From Chitinimonas_A lacunae (GTDB lineage: Bacteria > Pseudomonadota > Gammaproteobacteria > Burkholderiales > Chitinimonadaceae): a stretch of 64,000 bases of DNA. Positions 1-8,731 of this stretch are shown here, piece by piece (within the stretch, counting starts at the first letter, position 1; every line of letters begins with the position of its first letter). Both the position numbers and the translations under genes were made by a program. The DNA is taken from NCBI RefSeq assembly GCF_042650885.1, contig NZ_JBHSBU010000001.1:2666001-2730000 (forward strand), given 5' to 3'. Under the pieces are notes generated by a model. It saw only the letters and a list, made by a program, of their open reading frames with translations, did no database searches and had not been told where the DNA came from.

Positions 1-661
1 CGGGTGTCCCGGCGGCCAGCACCGCACCCTCGTTGATGATATAGGCGCGGTCGCAGATCCTGAGCATTTCGCGCACGCTGTGGTCGGTGATCAGCACGCC
101 GATACCGCGTTCCTTCAGAAAACCGATGATTTTCTGGATATCGAGCACGGCAATCGGATCGACGTTGGCAAACGGCTCGTCGAGCAGAATAAAGCGCGGA
201 TTGGCCGCCAGCGCCCGGGCGATTTCCACCCGGCGCCGCTCGCCACCCGACAGCGACAGGGCTGGGCTATCGCGCAGATGGGCTACATTGAGTTCGCGCA
301 GCAATTCGTCGAGCCGGTGCTCGACCGCATCGGCGTTCTTCTCGTGCAGCTCCAGGATGGCCCGCACATTGTCGGCCACATTGAGGCGGCGGAAGATCGA
401 GGCTTCCTGCGGCAGATAACCAAGACCCAGCCGGGCGCGCTGGTGAATCGGCAGACGGGTGATATCGGTGTCGTCGAGGGTGATGCGACCCTGGTCGAGC
501 CCGACTAGGCCGACGATCATATAGAAGCTGGTGGTCTTGCCCGCGCCATTGGGGCCAAGCAGGCCGACGATCTCGCCGCTGTCGACATGCAGCGAGACAT
601 CGCGCACCACGGTACGGGTCTTGTAGCGCTTCTGCAATTGATGGGCAGCAAGTCGGGTCAT
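1..661 (-). CDS. lptB: LPS export ABC transporter ATP-binding protein LptB (partial, 3' end outside window)
   Basis: Cytoplasmic ATPase that, in this family, drives LptFGC extraction of lipopolysaccharide from the inner membrane. The leftward reading gives 220 codons. Visible motifs are Walker A (GPNGAGKTT, about residue 37), the Q-loop YLPQEASIF, the ABC signature LSGGERRR, Walker B FILLDEPF and the switch histidine in ITDHSV. The family is about 240 residues long, so roughly 20 C-terminal residues lie beyond the window. The ATG at 661 overlaps the lptA stop as ATGA (4 bases), so translation is probably coupled to lptA. It is the last gene seen of the kdsD-kdsC-lptC-lptA-lptB operon. Confidence 0.95.
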   Translation of the reverse strand, partial: MTRLAAHQLQKRYKTRTVVRDVSLHVDSGEIVGLLGPNGAGKTTSFYMIVGLVGLDQGRITLDDTDITRLPIHQRARLGLGYLPQEASIFRRLNVADNVRAILELHEKNADAVEHRLDELLRELNVAHLRDSPALSLSGGERRRVEIARALAANPRFILLDEPFANVDPIAVLDIQKIIGFLKERGIGVLITDHSVREMLRICDRAYIINEGAVLAAGTP

Positions 662-1203
662 GGCTTGACTGCCCCTTCGGCCGGACGCGGCTTGGGCGTG
701 ATCTCCATCCGCACCTTCTGGCGCGTCTGATTGACCTTGCTCATGCCGACGGCGCGGTAGATTTCGGTCTGGGTGTTATAGGTCAGCAGATCGCCGTTGA
801 TCTCGTCGCTGTCGGTCTTGATCCAGGCGTTGCCGGCGAACTTGGCTTCGCCGGTCTTGCTGAAATAGTCCACTCGGTCGGCCCGGCCATTGAGCATGCC
901 GGCATCGCCATCGAGCTTCTGCTTGAAGCGCACCGGGCGGCCGCGCATCACGATGGTCTGGTTGCCCTCGGCGTCTTCCTGCACGGTGGCATGGTCGCCG
1001 CTCACTTCGAGGGTGCCCTGCACCACCTTGACTTCGCCGCTGAACGAGGCGAAGCCGTTTTTCTGGTCGCGCTCGAACTCCAGTGCCTCGACCACGATCT
1101 TCTTGTCGCGGTCGGCCTTTTCCGCCTGGGCGGCCAGCGGCCACAGCAGCGCCGCCGCCAGGGCCAGGCGCTGTAGCGTCTTAGCGCTTCTTCGGTGGGT
1201 CAT
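658..1203 (-). CDS. lptA: LPS transport periplasmic protein LptA
   Basis: Periplasmic OstA-fold protein that forms the bridge carrying LPS from LptC to LptD. The product is 181 residues with a signal peptide (basic start MTHRRSAK, hydrophobic core, cleavage after AAQA), then a single OstA/LptA beta-jellyroll domain from about residue 32 to 165. The open frame extends upstream to 1338, but the start at 1203 puts the signal peptide at the N-terminus and leaves only a 23-base overlap with lptC. It lies between lptC and lptB, the usual order. Confidence 0.93.
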   Translation of the reverse strand: MTHRRSAKTLQRLALAAALLWPLAAQAEKADRDKKIVVEALEFERDQKNGFASFSGEVKVVQGTLEVSGDHATVQEDAEGNQTIVMRGRPVRFKQKLDGDAGMLNGRADRVDYFSKTGEAKFAGNAWIKTDSDEINGDLLTYNTQTEIYRAVGMSKVNQTRQKVRMEITPKPRPAEGAVKP

Positions 1204-1759
1204 ACTCGATTCTTCCTTGGCGATGCACCTTGAGCACCGCGCGTTCGTGATCGTATTCGAAACCATTGCCACGCATACGGCTGGTTCCGGCGTCGGCATC
1301 GACGGGCGCCTCGGAACGGGCTGCCCCGGTGACGGCATCGAATTCCACCCGGCTGGCGCGGATCACCACCGCCGGCCGCCCTTCAAACGGCGCCCGCGTC
1401 ACCGTGACGCCGCCCTCGAACCAGACCTTGTCGCCCGCTTCCGTTACCTGGGCCGTATCGCCCACCACGGTCAGCTCGGGCGTGCCCGGCAGGGTGCGCA
1501 CCAGGCGCGGCTGGTCGAATTCGGCGTTCTGGCCGCCGGGAAAGCGCCGCATCTCGGCTGCGGCCAGCCGATAGAGCGGGCGACCGTCCTGGCCAAAGGC
1601 GGTTGATGTGACCTTGCGGGCCACCAGATCGGGCGACTGCCGCACGGGACCGGGCGCAAACTGCGGCAGCTCGGTGATGAAATCCAGCCAGTAGGCCAGC
1701 CCCGCCATCAACCCGAGCAACAGCAGCGGAAAGGCGCGCGCGGCGCGGTCGGGCAGCAT
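1181..1759 (-). CDS. lptC: LPS export system protein LptC
   Basis: Bitopic inner-membrane protein that passes LPS from the LptBFG transporter to LptA. The product is 192 residues, the usual family length. One N-terminal membrane segment (about residues 7-25, FPLLLLGLMAGLAYWL) is followed by a periplasmic LptC/DUF1239 domain. A longer frame reaches 1822. I chose the ATG at 1759 because it overlaps the kdsC TGA as ATGA and gives the normal length and topology. The 3' end overlaps lptA by 23 bases. Confidence 0.9.
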   Translation of the reverse strand: MLPDRAARAFPLLLLGLMAGLAYWLDFITELPQFAPGPVRQSPDLVARKVTSTAFGQDGRPLYRLAAAEMRRFPGGQNAEFDQPRLVRTLPGTPELTVVGDTAQVTEAGDKVWFEGGVTVTRAPFEGRPAVVIRASRVEFDAVTGAARSEAPVDADAGTSRMRGNGFEYDHERAVLKVHRQGRIEYDPPKKR

Positions 1760-2274
1760 CAGCGCAGATAGGGCGCGACCTGCGCCTCGAAGGTGCCTTG
1801 CGATTGCATCAGCAATTCGCACACCTCACGCACCGCGCCACGACCGGCGCCGGCGCCGGTGACGTAATGGGCGTGGTGGCGCACCAGATCGGGCGACTCG
1901 GGCACGGCCACCGCGAATGCCACCCGGCGCATCACCGGCAGATCGACCAGATCGTCGCCCATATAGCCACATTGCTCGGCGCTGAAACCGGTGGCAGCCA
2001 GCAACTCGCCGAAGGTGGCGAGCTTGTCGTGGGCGCCCTGATAGAGGTGATCGATCCCCAGATTGGCGGCGCGATGCTCGACCAGCCGCGAACGGCGACC
2101 GGTGATAATCGCCAGTTGCACGCCCGACTGGCGCAGCATCTTGAGTCCATGACCATCGAGCGAATTAAACGCCTTGAGTTCCTGGCCATCGTCGGTGTAG
2201 TAGAGGCTGCCGTCGGTCATCACGCCGTCGACGTCGAAAATCATCAGCCTGACGGCTTGTGCGCGTTCCTGCAC
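1759..2274 (-). CDS. kdsC: 3-deoxy-D-manno-octulosonate 8-phosphate phosphatase KdsC
   Basis: HAD-superfamily phosphatase that releases Kdo from Kdo-8-phosphate, a cytoplasmic step of the LPS inner-core precursor pathway. The product is 171 residues, typical of the C0-cap KdsC group. The nucleophile motif FDVDGVMTDG (Asp14 and Asp16) is near the N-terminus, ITGR is motif II, and YMGDDLVDLPVM is the C-terminal metal-binding motif. It follows kdsD by 41 bases and overlaps the lptC start by one ATGA, so Kdo synthesis and LPS transport genes share an operon. Confidence 0.95.
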   Translation of the reverse strand: MQERAQAVRLMIFDVDGVMTDGSLYYTDDGQELKAFNSLDGHGLKMLRQSGVQLAIITGRRSRLVEHRAANLGIDHLYQGAHDKLATFGELLAATGFSAEQCGYMGDDLVDLPVMRRVAFAVAVPESPDLVRHHAHYVTGAGAGRGAVREVCELLMQSQGTFEAQVAPYLR

Positions 2275-2315
2275 GGGAAAATCCTTCTTTGAAACGTGTT
2301 ACGGAAGCGGCCGGC

Positions 2316-3302
2316 TCAGACCACGCCGGCACGCAATAGATCGTGCATACGGATCACCCCGACCAGCCGACCCTCATCCATCACCAGCAGCGCATAGACC
2401 TTGCCGCGCTCCATCACCTGGACCGCCTCGGCAGCGAGCCGGTCGGCTTCGATGCATTTGGGCTCTCGGGTCATCACCCGTTCGATCGGGACGTTCTTGA
2501 GGTCGATATCACGGTCAATGGCGCGGCGCAGATCGCCGTCGGTAAATACCCCGACCAGATGCTCGTGTTCGTCGATCACGGCGGTGAGGCCAACGCCCTT
2601 GCGGGTGATTTCGAACAGGGCGTCCTTGATATGGGCGCCGGTGCGGACCACCGGCAGCCCTTCACCACCGTGCATCAGATCGCGCACATGGACCAGCAGC
2701 TTGCGGCCGAGGCTGCCGCCCGGATGCGACAGGGCGAAATCCTCGCGGCCGAAGCCGCGCGCGTCGAGCAGGGCCACCGCCAGGGCGTCACCGAGCGCCA
2801 GGCTCGCGGTGGTGCTGGCAGTCGGGGCCAGATTGAGGGGACAGGCTTCCTTGTCCACCCGGGAATCGAGATGGACCGTGGCGGCGCGCGCCAGGGTCGA
2901 GTTGGCGTTGCCGGTCATGGCAACGATGGAGATGCCCTTACGCTTCAAGGCCGGCAGCAGTGCCACCAGCTCGTCGCTTTCGCCCGAATTGGACAGGGCG
3001 AGCACCACATCATCCTTGGTGATCATGCCCAGGTCGCCATGGGCGGCCTCGCTGGGATGCATAAAGAAGGCCGGCGTGCCGGTACTGGCCAGCGTCGCGG
3101 CCAGCTTGCGGCCGACATGGCCGGATTTGCCGATGCCGCTCACCACCACCCGGCCATGGCAGGCCAGGATCAGTGCATGGGCACGGGCGAAGTCGCCGTT
3201 GAGCCGTGACGCGACGGCGCGGATGGCGTCGGCCTCGATCTGCAACACCTCGCGGGCCAGTTCAATCAGGCCGGAGGCGGTACTGGTGCGATTTGCTTTC
3301 AT
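2316..3302 (-). CDS. kdsD: D-arabinose 5-phosphate isomerase KdsD
   Basis: Cytoplasmic isomerase interconverting D-ribulose 5-phosphate and D-arabinose 5-phosphate, the first committed step toward Kdo. The product is 328 residues. It has an N-terminal SIS domain (about 35-170, with SGIGKSGHVG and the HPSEAAHGDLG segment) and two C-terminal CBS domains (about 205-325). It is the first gene of the kdsD-kdsC-lptCAB operon and is divergent from the antiporter gene. No Shine-Dalgarno is visible before the ATG at 3302, and a TATAAT lies only 8 bases upstream of that ATG on the same strand, so the transcript may be nearly leaderless. Confidence 0.95.
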   Translation of the reverse strand: MKANRTSTASGLIELAREVLQIEADAIRAVASRLNGDFARAHALILACHGRVVVSGIGKSGHVGRKLAATLASTGTPAFFMHPSEAAHGDLGMITKDDVVLALSNSGESDELVALLPALKRKGISIVAMTGNANSTLARAATVHLDSRVDKEACPLNLAPTASTTASLALGDALAVALLDARGFGREDFALSHPGGSLGRKLLVHVRDLMHGGEGLPVVRTGAHIKDALFEITRKGVGLTAVIDEHEHLVGVFTDGDLRRAIDRDIDLKNVPIERVMTREPKCIEADRLAAEAVQVMERGKVYALLVMDEGRLVGVIRMHDLLRAGVV

Positions 3303-3310
3303 AGCGGGGG

Positions 3311-3316
3311 ATTATA
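3311..3316 (-). promoter_or_regulatory. Candidate -10 box for the kdsD operon
   Basis: On the minus strand this reads TATAAT, ending 8 bases before the kdsD ATG. No good -35 is visible at the expected distance. If it is used, transcription starts almost at the ATG. Confidence 0.4.
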
Positions 3317-3350
3317 AGTTAACCGGGGCTGCCGCCGCGAGCGCCGCTAC

Positions 3351-3378
3351 ATGACAAACGCAAACTGAGCCGTATAAT
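3351..3378 (+). promoter_or_regulatory. Candidate sigma-70 promoter for the CPA2 antiporter gene
   Basis: ATGACA (3351-3356) and a perfect TATAAT (3373-3378) are separated by 16 bases. The -10 ends 27 bases before the ATG at 3406, which suits a short leader. It lies in the 103-base divergent intergenic region with kdsD. Confidence 0.6.
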
Positions 3379-3405
3379 CGATTCGACCTTTTTGCCCGAA
3401 CCGCC

Positions 3406-5382
3406 ATGCATCACGACGCCCTCGAAACCATCCTGATCCTGTTGGCGGCAGCCGTGGCCGTCGTCATCCTGTGCCGCAAGGCGCAGTTGCCGGCAATGTT
3501 GGGCTATCTGCTGGTCGGCATCGGCATCGGACCGCATGCCCTGGGATTGATTCCCTCCTCAGGCGAAGCCGCCGAAATCGCCGAATACGGCGTGGTCTTT
3601 CTGATGTTCAGCCTGGGCCTCGAATTCAGCCTGCCGCAATTGATGGCGATGCGCAGCAAGGTGTTCGGCCTGGGCTCGGCCCAGGTGGTCATTACCTTGC
3701 TGCTGACGGTGCTCGGTGCCCTCGCCTGCGGGCTCGACTGGCGCGCCGGCGTCGCGCTCGGCGGCGCGCTGGCCATGTCCTCGACCGCCATCGTCACCAA
3801 GCTGCTGGCCGAACGGGTCGAGATCAACTCGCCGCACGGCCAATATGCAGTCGGGGTGCTGCTGTTCCAGGATCTGGCCGTGGTGCCGCTGCTGATCGTG
3901 ATTCCCGAACTGGGCGGCACCGGCGGCGCGCTGGGCATGGCGCTGGGGCTGGTGGTGCTCAAGATCCTGTTCACGCTGGGCGTACTGTTCTATTTCGGCC
4001 CCAAGCTGCTGAGGCCGCTGCTGCATCTGGTGGCCAAACAGCGCTCGAGCGAGCTGTTCGTGCTCGCGGTGCTGCTGATCACCCTGGGCGTCGCCTACCT
4101 CACCGGCAAAGCCGGCCTGTCGCTGGCGCTCGGTGCCTTCCTCGCCGGCATGCTGATCGCCGAGACCGAATACCGCCACCATGTGGAAGAGGATATCCGG
4201 CCGTTCCGCGACCTGCTGCTCGGCCTGTTTTTCATCACCGTCGGCATGCGGCTCGATGTCCAGACCATCTGGCACCAGTTCTTTGCCGTGCTGCTGGTGT
4301 TCCTGTTCCTGACCGTCGGCAAGGCCGCCATCGTCGGCGGGCTGGTGCGCCTGGCCGGTCGCAGCCCGGGAACCGCGCTGCGCTCGGGCCTCGCGCTCGG
4401 CCAGGGCGGCGAATTCGGCTTTGTGCTGATGGCGCTGGCGGCCGGCGCCAGCGTGCTGCCCGTGGCAGCCGAGCAGGTGGCGCTGGCGGCGATTCTGCTG
4501 TCGATGCTGGCCGCGCCTTTCCTGATCCAGCAGTCCGAAGCGCTGGTGCGGCGCTTTATCGCGACCGACTGGATGTTGCAGGCGATGCGGCTGACCCAGT
4601 TGGCCCAGCGCACCATGGCCACCTCCGACCATGTGATCCTGTGCGGCTACGGCCGCAGCGGCCAGGCGCTGGCGCGGGTGCTGCAACAGGAGGATATCGC
4701 GTTCTACGCCGTCGACCTCGACCCGGAGCGGGTCCGCGAGGCCGCCACGGCCGGTGACAATGTCAGCTTTGGCGACGCCACCCGGGCCGAAGTGCTGCTG
4801 TCGGCCGGTCTGCCGCGTGCCCGTGCGCTGATCATCACCTATAACCACACACCGTCGGCGCTCAAGATCCTGGCCATCGTGCGCGAGCAGCGGCCCGAGC
4901 TGCCGGTGGTGGTGCGCACGCTCGACGACAACGATATCGACAGCCTGCGCCAGGCGGGCGCCGACGAGGTGGTGGCCGAGGTGATGGAAGGCAGTCTGAT
5001 GGTGGCCTCGCATACCCTGATGCTGCTCGGTGTGCCGCTCAACCGCGTGCTGCGGCGTATCCGCGATGTGCGGGAACAGCGCTACAGCCTGTTCCGCGGC
5101 TTTTTCCGCGGGATCAGCGATGAGGTCCCTTCGCACGAAGACGAAATGCAACCGCGTCTGCACAGCCTGCCGCTCGACGACCATGCGGCGGCCATCGGCC
5201 GGCAGCTCGATCAATTGGGACTGGAAGCCATGGAAGTACAACTGCGCCAATTGCGCCGAGGCGGCCAGCGTCTGACCGAATTCGAGCCCGACTGGGTGCT
5301 ACAGGCCGGTGATGTGCTGGTGCTGCTGGGCCGGCCGGACGATCTGGCCCGGGCCGAACGGCTGCTGCTAAGCGGGGAATAG
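3406..5382 (+). CDS. CPA2-family cation:proton antiporter (KefB/YbaL-like)
   Basis: Inner-membrane monovalent-cation/proton antiporter with cytoplasmic nucleotide-binding regulatory domains. The product is 658 residues. The Na+/H+ exchanger domain covers about 5-385 with many hydrophobic helices. A TrkA-N (RCK) Rossmann domain follows (about 405-525, starting at HVILCGYGRSGQALARVL), then a TrkA-C domain (about 570-655). In this family the RCK domain lets glutathione or nucleotides gate K+ efflux; the exact ion and ligand cannot be read here. The next gene starts 4 bases after the stop, so the two are probably co-transcribed. Confidence 0.9.
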   Translation: MHHDALETILILLAAAVAVVILCRKAQLPAMLGYLLVGIGIGPHALGLIPSSGEAAEIAEYGVVFLMFSLGLEFSLPQLMAMRSKVFGLGSAQVVITLLLTVLGALACGLDWRAGVALGGALAMSSTAIVTKLLAERVEINSPHGQYAVGVLLFQDLAVVPLLIVIPELGGTGGALGMALGLVVLKILFTLGVLFYFGPKLLRPLLHLVAKQRSSELFVLAVLLITLGVAYLTGKAGLSLALGAFLAGMLIAETEYRHHVEEDIRPFRDLLLGLFFITVGMRLDVQTIWHQFFAVLLVFLFLTVGKAAIVGGLVRLAGRSPGTALRSGLALGQGGEFGFVLMALAAGASVLPVAAEQVALAAILLSMLAAPFLIQQSEALVRRFIATDWMLQAMRLTQLAQRTMATSDHVILCGYGRSGQALARVLQQEDIAFYAVDLDPERVREAATAGDNVSFGDATRAEVLLSAGLPRARALIITYNHTPSALKILAIVREQRPELPVVVRTLDDNDIDSLRQAGADEVVAEVMEGSLMVASHTLMLLGVPLNRVLRRIRDVREQRYSLFRGFFRGISDEVPSHEDEMQPRLHSLPLDDHAAAIGRQLDQLGLEAMEVQLRQLRRGGQRLTEFEPDWVLQAGDVLVLLGRPDDLARAERLLLSGE

Positions 5383-5386
5383 CCCG

Positions 5387-6181
5387 ATGGATAAGCCGGC
5401 AGCGCCCCGTCCCTGTCCCAAATGCGGTTATCTGCCTCAGCCGCATGACAGTCCGGAAGAATGCCCGCGCTGCGGCATCGTCTATACCAAATACGCCCAG
5501 CATCTGGCCGACCGCGCCGCCGGCCGCGTTCCCGTGCGACCGCGGCGCGAGCGGGAGGAAGATGCAGCCTCGGGCTGGTGGGCGCGCCTACAACCGTGGC
5601 TGCTGCCGCCACCGCCGCCCGGCTGGCCGCTGGGCGAATCGCTGGCCTATCTGCTGTGCTTTCTGTGGGGCTGGCAGTTTGTGCTGAGCGACTGGCGTGA
5701 ACCCGAGAGCCAGGGCTGGTTCATGCATATGGTCAATACGCCATTTCATGAATTCGGCCATCTGCTGTTTGCCCCGCTGGGCGACTGGATGGGTTTTCTG
5801 GGCGGCAGCCTGTTCCAGGTACTGTGGCCGTTCGGCATCGGTCTGTATTTCCTGCTGCGTGAACGTAAACCGTTTGCCGCTTCGCTATGTCTATGGTGGA
5901 CCGGCCAGAGCCTGATCGATGTGGCACCTTATATCGGCGACGCCCGCGAGCTGGCCCTGCCGCTGTTGGGCGAATGGCATGAAGGGGTCAGCGAGGTACG
6001 CCATTTGCGCCATGACTGGCATAACATCCTTGAGCCGCTTGGCCTGCTCCATTGGGACCACCGGCTCGCCACCCTGGCGCAGGGGCTGGGTTCGCTGCTG
6101 ATCTTCACGGCCTATGCCTGGGGTGGCACCTGGCTGTACCGGGTCTACCGCCAGCGCGATCAGGCAGATTCGCCCGAATAG
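5387..6181 (+). CDS. Zinc-ribbon integral membrane protein with HEFGH motif, putative metalloprotease
   Basis: Family not recognised. The product is 264 residues. The N-terminus carries a four-cysteine zinc ribbon (Cys10/Cys13 in CPKC and Cys26/Cys29 in CPRC). A charged linker and a proline run (PPPPPGW) follow, then about four hydrophobic segments (roughly 85-101, 134-156, 163-181, 230-250). HEFGH at residues 121-125, close to the second membrane segment, matches the HExxH zinc-protease motif as used by membrane proteases of the M50 type. A later GQSLIDVAPYIGD segment might supply a third ligand; this is inference. It starts 4 bases after the antiporter stop, so coupled expression is likely. 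Confidence 0.6.
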   Translation: MDKPAAPRPCPKCGYLPQPHDSPEECPRCGIVYTKYAQHLADRAAGRVPVRPRREREEDAASGWWARLQPWLLPPPPPGWPLGESLAYLLCFLWGWQFVLSDWREPESQGWFMHMVNTPFHEFGHLLFAPLGDWMGFLGGSLFQVLWPFGIGLYFLLRERKPFAASLCLWWTGQSLIDVAPYIGDARELALPLLGEWHEGVSEVRHLRHDWHNILEPLGLLHWDHRLATLAQGLGSLLIFTAYAWGGTWLYRVYRQRDQADSPE

Positions 6182-6337
6182 CCTGTATATGGAAATATTC
6201 AGGACAAAGCACTGCAACAGCCAGTGCTGCAATAAATAGAATTAGAAAAAATCCCTCATAATCACCGCCCAGACCGCCAGCCAGGTGACCCGACCGGCGC
6301 CGGCACGGCAACCATCTGCAGCATGGAGCATACGAGC

Positions 6338-8428
6338 ATGACGGTCATCACAGACTCGATCGAACAAACCGTGGACCAGGTGTTGACCCGGCTAAGCGGC
6401 GATATCGTGCTGGCGATTCCGCTCGGTATCGGCAAGCCCAACCATTTCGTCAATGCCCTGTACCGGCGCATCAAGACCACCCCGACGCGGCGACTCAAGA
6501 TCATCACCGCCCTGTCGCTGCTCAAGCCCGCCAGCAACAGCGAACTCGAACAGCGCTTCCTGACCCCGTTCGTCGAGCGGGTGTTCGGCGACTACCCCGA
6601 TCTCGACTACGCGCTCGATATGCTGGCCGGCACCTTGCCGCCCAATATCGAAGTGCTCGAATTCTTCTTCAAGACCGGCGACTACCTCGGCAATCCCACC
6701 GCCCAGCAGCAACATATCTGCACCAACTACACCTTCGTGGCGCGCGATATGGCGCTCCATGGCGTCAATCTGGTGGCGCAGGCGCTGGCCATGCGCGAAG
6801 GGCCGGACGGGATGCGCCTGTCCCTGTCGGGCAACCCCGATCTGACCGGCGAAACGGTCGAGCGGCTGCGCGCCTTGCCTGACCATCCGCTGCTGGTGGT
6901 CGGGGTGGTCAATCGCGAGTTGCCGTTTATGCCCAACGGGGCCGAAATCGACGCGGACTTTTTCGATCTGCTGCTGACCGACCCCTCGGCCGGCCATGCG
7001 CTGTATGCCCCGCCCAATATGGAGGTGTCGCTGCGCGACTACGCCATCGGCCTGCATGCCTCGACCCTGGTCAAGGACGGTGGCACCTTGCAGATCGGCA
7101 TCGGCTCGCTCGGCGACGCCATCGCCTATGGTCTGCTGCTGCGCGAACAGCACAACGACGAATACCGCCGCATGCTGGGCACGCTGGGCGCCAGCCAGGA
7201 TGGCGAACTCGGCCGTTTCGCCAGCGGCCTCTACGGCTGCTCCGAGATGTTCGTCAATGGCCTGCTCAAACTGCTCGACGCCGGCATCATTCGCCGCGAG
7301 GTATTCGACGACCTGACACTGCAACGACTGCTCAACCAGGGCCGGATCAGCAGCACGGTTGACGCCACCACGCTGGCGGTACTCCATGAAGCAGGCCGGA
7401 TCAGCTCGCCGCTCACGGCCGCCGATGTGACCTTTCTGCGCCGCCATGGCATCGTGCGACCCGAAGTGGTGTGGCGCGATGGCACGCTGATGGTGGGCGA
7501 GCGTCATTACAGCGCCGAACTCGATCTGATTGCGCCCGAGCTGCTCGGCCCGCGACTGACCGGCGGCATTGCGCTTCATGCGGGCTTCTTCCTCGGTCCA
7601 CGCGACTTCTACCAACGTCTGCGCACACTGCCGGACGAGCAGCTCCACCGGATCGGCATGAGCCGGATCGATTTCATCAATCTGCTGTGCGGCCCCGATT
7701 CGCTCGCCAGCGCCCAACGGCGCGATGCCCGCTTTATGAACACCACCATGATGGTGACGCTGCTGGGCGCGGCCGTGTCCGATGGACTCGATTCGGGCCA
7801 GGTGGTGTCCGGCGTGGGCGGCCAGTTCAACTTCGTCAGCATGGGCCACGATCTGCCGGGCGCGCGCTCGGTGCTGCTACTGCGCGCCACACGCGAGCAG
7901 GACGGGATACTGCGCTCCAATATCGTGTGGAATTACGGCCATACCACCATTCCGCGCCATCTGCGCGATGTGGTCGTGACCGAGTACGGCGTAGCCGATC
8001 TGCGTGGCCAGACCGATGCCGAAGTGATCAAGCGGCTGCTGGCGGTGGCGGATTCACGCTTTCAGGACGAACTGCTGATCGCTGCCAAACTCAATGGCAA
8101 GCTCGACAAGGACTACCACCTGCCCGACTGGCAACGCCATAACCTGCCCGAGCGGCTGGTCGATGGCTTGGGGCCGTGGCGTGAAGCCGGTCTGCTGCCG
8201 TCCTTCCCGTTTGGCACCGACTTCAACGAAGACGAACTGGCCATGATCGCCGCGCTACAGAAGCTGCGCCATGCCAGCCACCATCCGGTCGAGCTGCTGA
8301 CCATGATGTTCAGAGGACTGTTCGAGGGCAAAACCGCCCCGCCCGGCTATCTGGAGCGGCTGGGCCTACAGGAGGTCCACGGTATCCGCCAGTTATTGCT
8401 GCGCCGGCTGTTCGTCGGCAATCTCTAG
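6338..8428 (+). CDS. Acetyl-CoA hydrolase/transferase family protein
   Basis: Probable CoA transferase or hydrolase of the acetyl-CoA hydrolase family. The product is 696 residues, longer than the roughly 500-residue family members. The N-terminal half resembles the first CoA-transferase domain (LAIPLGIGKPNHFVNALY). The C-terminal half has conserved segments such as VVSGVGGQFNFV and VTEYGVADLRG (about residues 545-560), followed by an extra C-terminal region of about 130 residues. An in-frame ATG lies at 6323. I chose 6338 because GGAG sits 9 bases before it. The acyl-CoA substrate cannot be read from sequence. A small ORF follows 42 bases downstream and shares the terminator. Confidence 0.75.
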   Translation: MTVITDSIEQTVDQVLTRLSGDIVLAIPLGIGKPNHFVNALYRRIKTTPTRRLKIITALSLLKPASNSELEQRFLTPFVERVFGDYPDLDYALDMLAGTLPPNIEVLEFFFKTGDYLGNPTAQQQHICTNYTFVARDMALHGVNLVAQALAMREGPDGMRLSLSGNPDLTGETVERLRALPDHPLLVVGVVNRELPFMPNGAEIDADFFDLLLTDPSAGHALYAPPNMEVSLRDYAIGLHASTLVKDGGTLQIGIGSLGDAIAYGLLLREQHNDEYRRMLGTLGASQDGELGRFASGLYGCSEMFVNGLLKLLDAGIIRREVFDDLTLQRLLNQGRISSTVDATTLAVLHEAGRISSPLTAADVTFLRRHGIVRPEVVWRDGTLMVGERHYSAELDLIAPELLGPRLTGGIALHAGFFLGPRDFYQRLRTLPDEQLHRIGMSRIDFINLLCGPDSLASAQRRDARFMNTTMMVTLLGAAVSDGLDSGQVVSGVGGQFNFVSMGHDLPGARSVLLLRATREQDGILRSNIVWNYGHTTIPRHLRDVVVTEYGVADLRGQTDAEVIKRLLAVADSRFQDELLIAAKLNGKLDKDYHLPDWQRHNLPERLVDGLGPWREAGLLPSFPFGTDFNEDELAMIAALQKLRHASHHPVELLTMMFRGLFEGKTAPPGYLERLGLQEVHGIRQLLLRRLFVGNL

Positions 8429-8470
8429 CCCCGCATCCGATCGACCAAGAAAACCAACCAGGAGGAAACG

Positions 8471-8506
8471 ATGATCATCCACCCCACCCGGCAGGCTTGC
8501 AGGTGA
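8471..8506 (+). CDS. Possible 11-codon minicistron with a strong ribosome-binding site
   Basis: A near-perfect Shine-Dalgarno (AGGAGG, 8460-8465) precedes an ATG at 8471. The frame reads MIIHPTRQACR and stops at 8504-8506. The stop overlaps a GTG at 8503 (GTGA) that opens the frame of the next small ORF. It could be a leader peptide that loads ribosomes for the next ORF, or the true 5' end of that ORF separated by a frameshift. Whether the peptide has any role is unknown. Confidence 0.4.
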   Translation: MIIHPTRQACR

Positions 8507-8712
8507 CGACCATGCCCAGCCTTGCCCAACCCTGCGGTACCCATCTCGACCCGGTCCGCGATCAGGACGCCTGGCTGGTCAAGATGGCCACGGCGGGCGA
8601 CCGCGATACCCGGCACTATCTGATCGCCCACTACGCCAACAGCACGGCACCGTCCGAGCGCGATCTGGCCAGGAATCTGCTGCGACAGTGGGGGATGGGA
8701 CAGGACCGCTGA
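8503..8712 (+). CDS. Small hypothetical protein, about 66-69 residues
   Basis: Not recognised. From the ATG at 8512 the product is 66 residues (MPSLAQPCG...), soluble, with no membrane segment or signal peptide. It is rich in Asp, Arg and Ala and probably helical in its second half (SERDLARNLLRQW). The GTG at 8503 is an alternative start that overlaps the stop of the upstream minicistron, and the good ribosome-binding site belongs to that minicistron. It lies between the CoA-transferase-like gene and a strong terminator, so it probably shares that transcript. Confidence 0.5.
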   Translation: MTTMPSLAQPCGTHLDPVRDQDAWLVKMATAGDRDTRHYLIAHYANSTAPSERDLARNLLRQWGMGQDR

Positions 8713-8731
8713 AACACAGCCGCCACCACAG

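Noticed and set aside
3559..5250. Long minus-strand open frame opposite the antiporter gene
   Set aside because: Antisense shadow of the high-GC antiporter gene. Its translation is rich in His, Gln and Arg and has no domain pattern.
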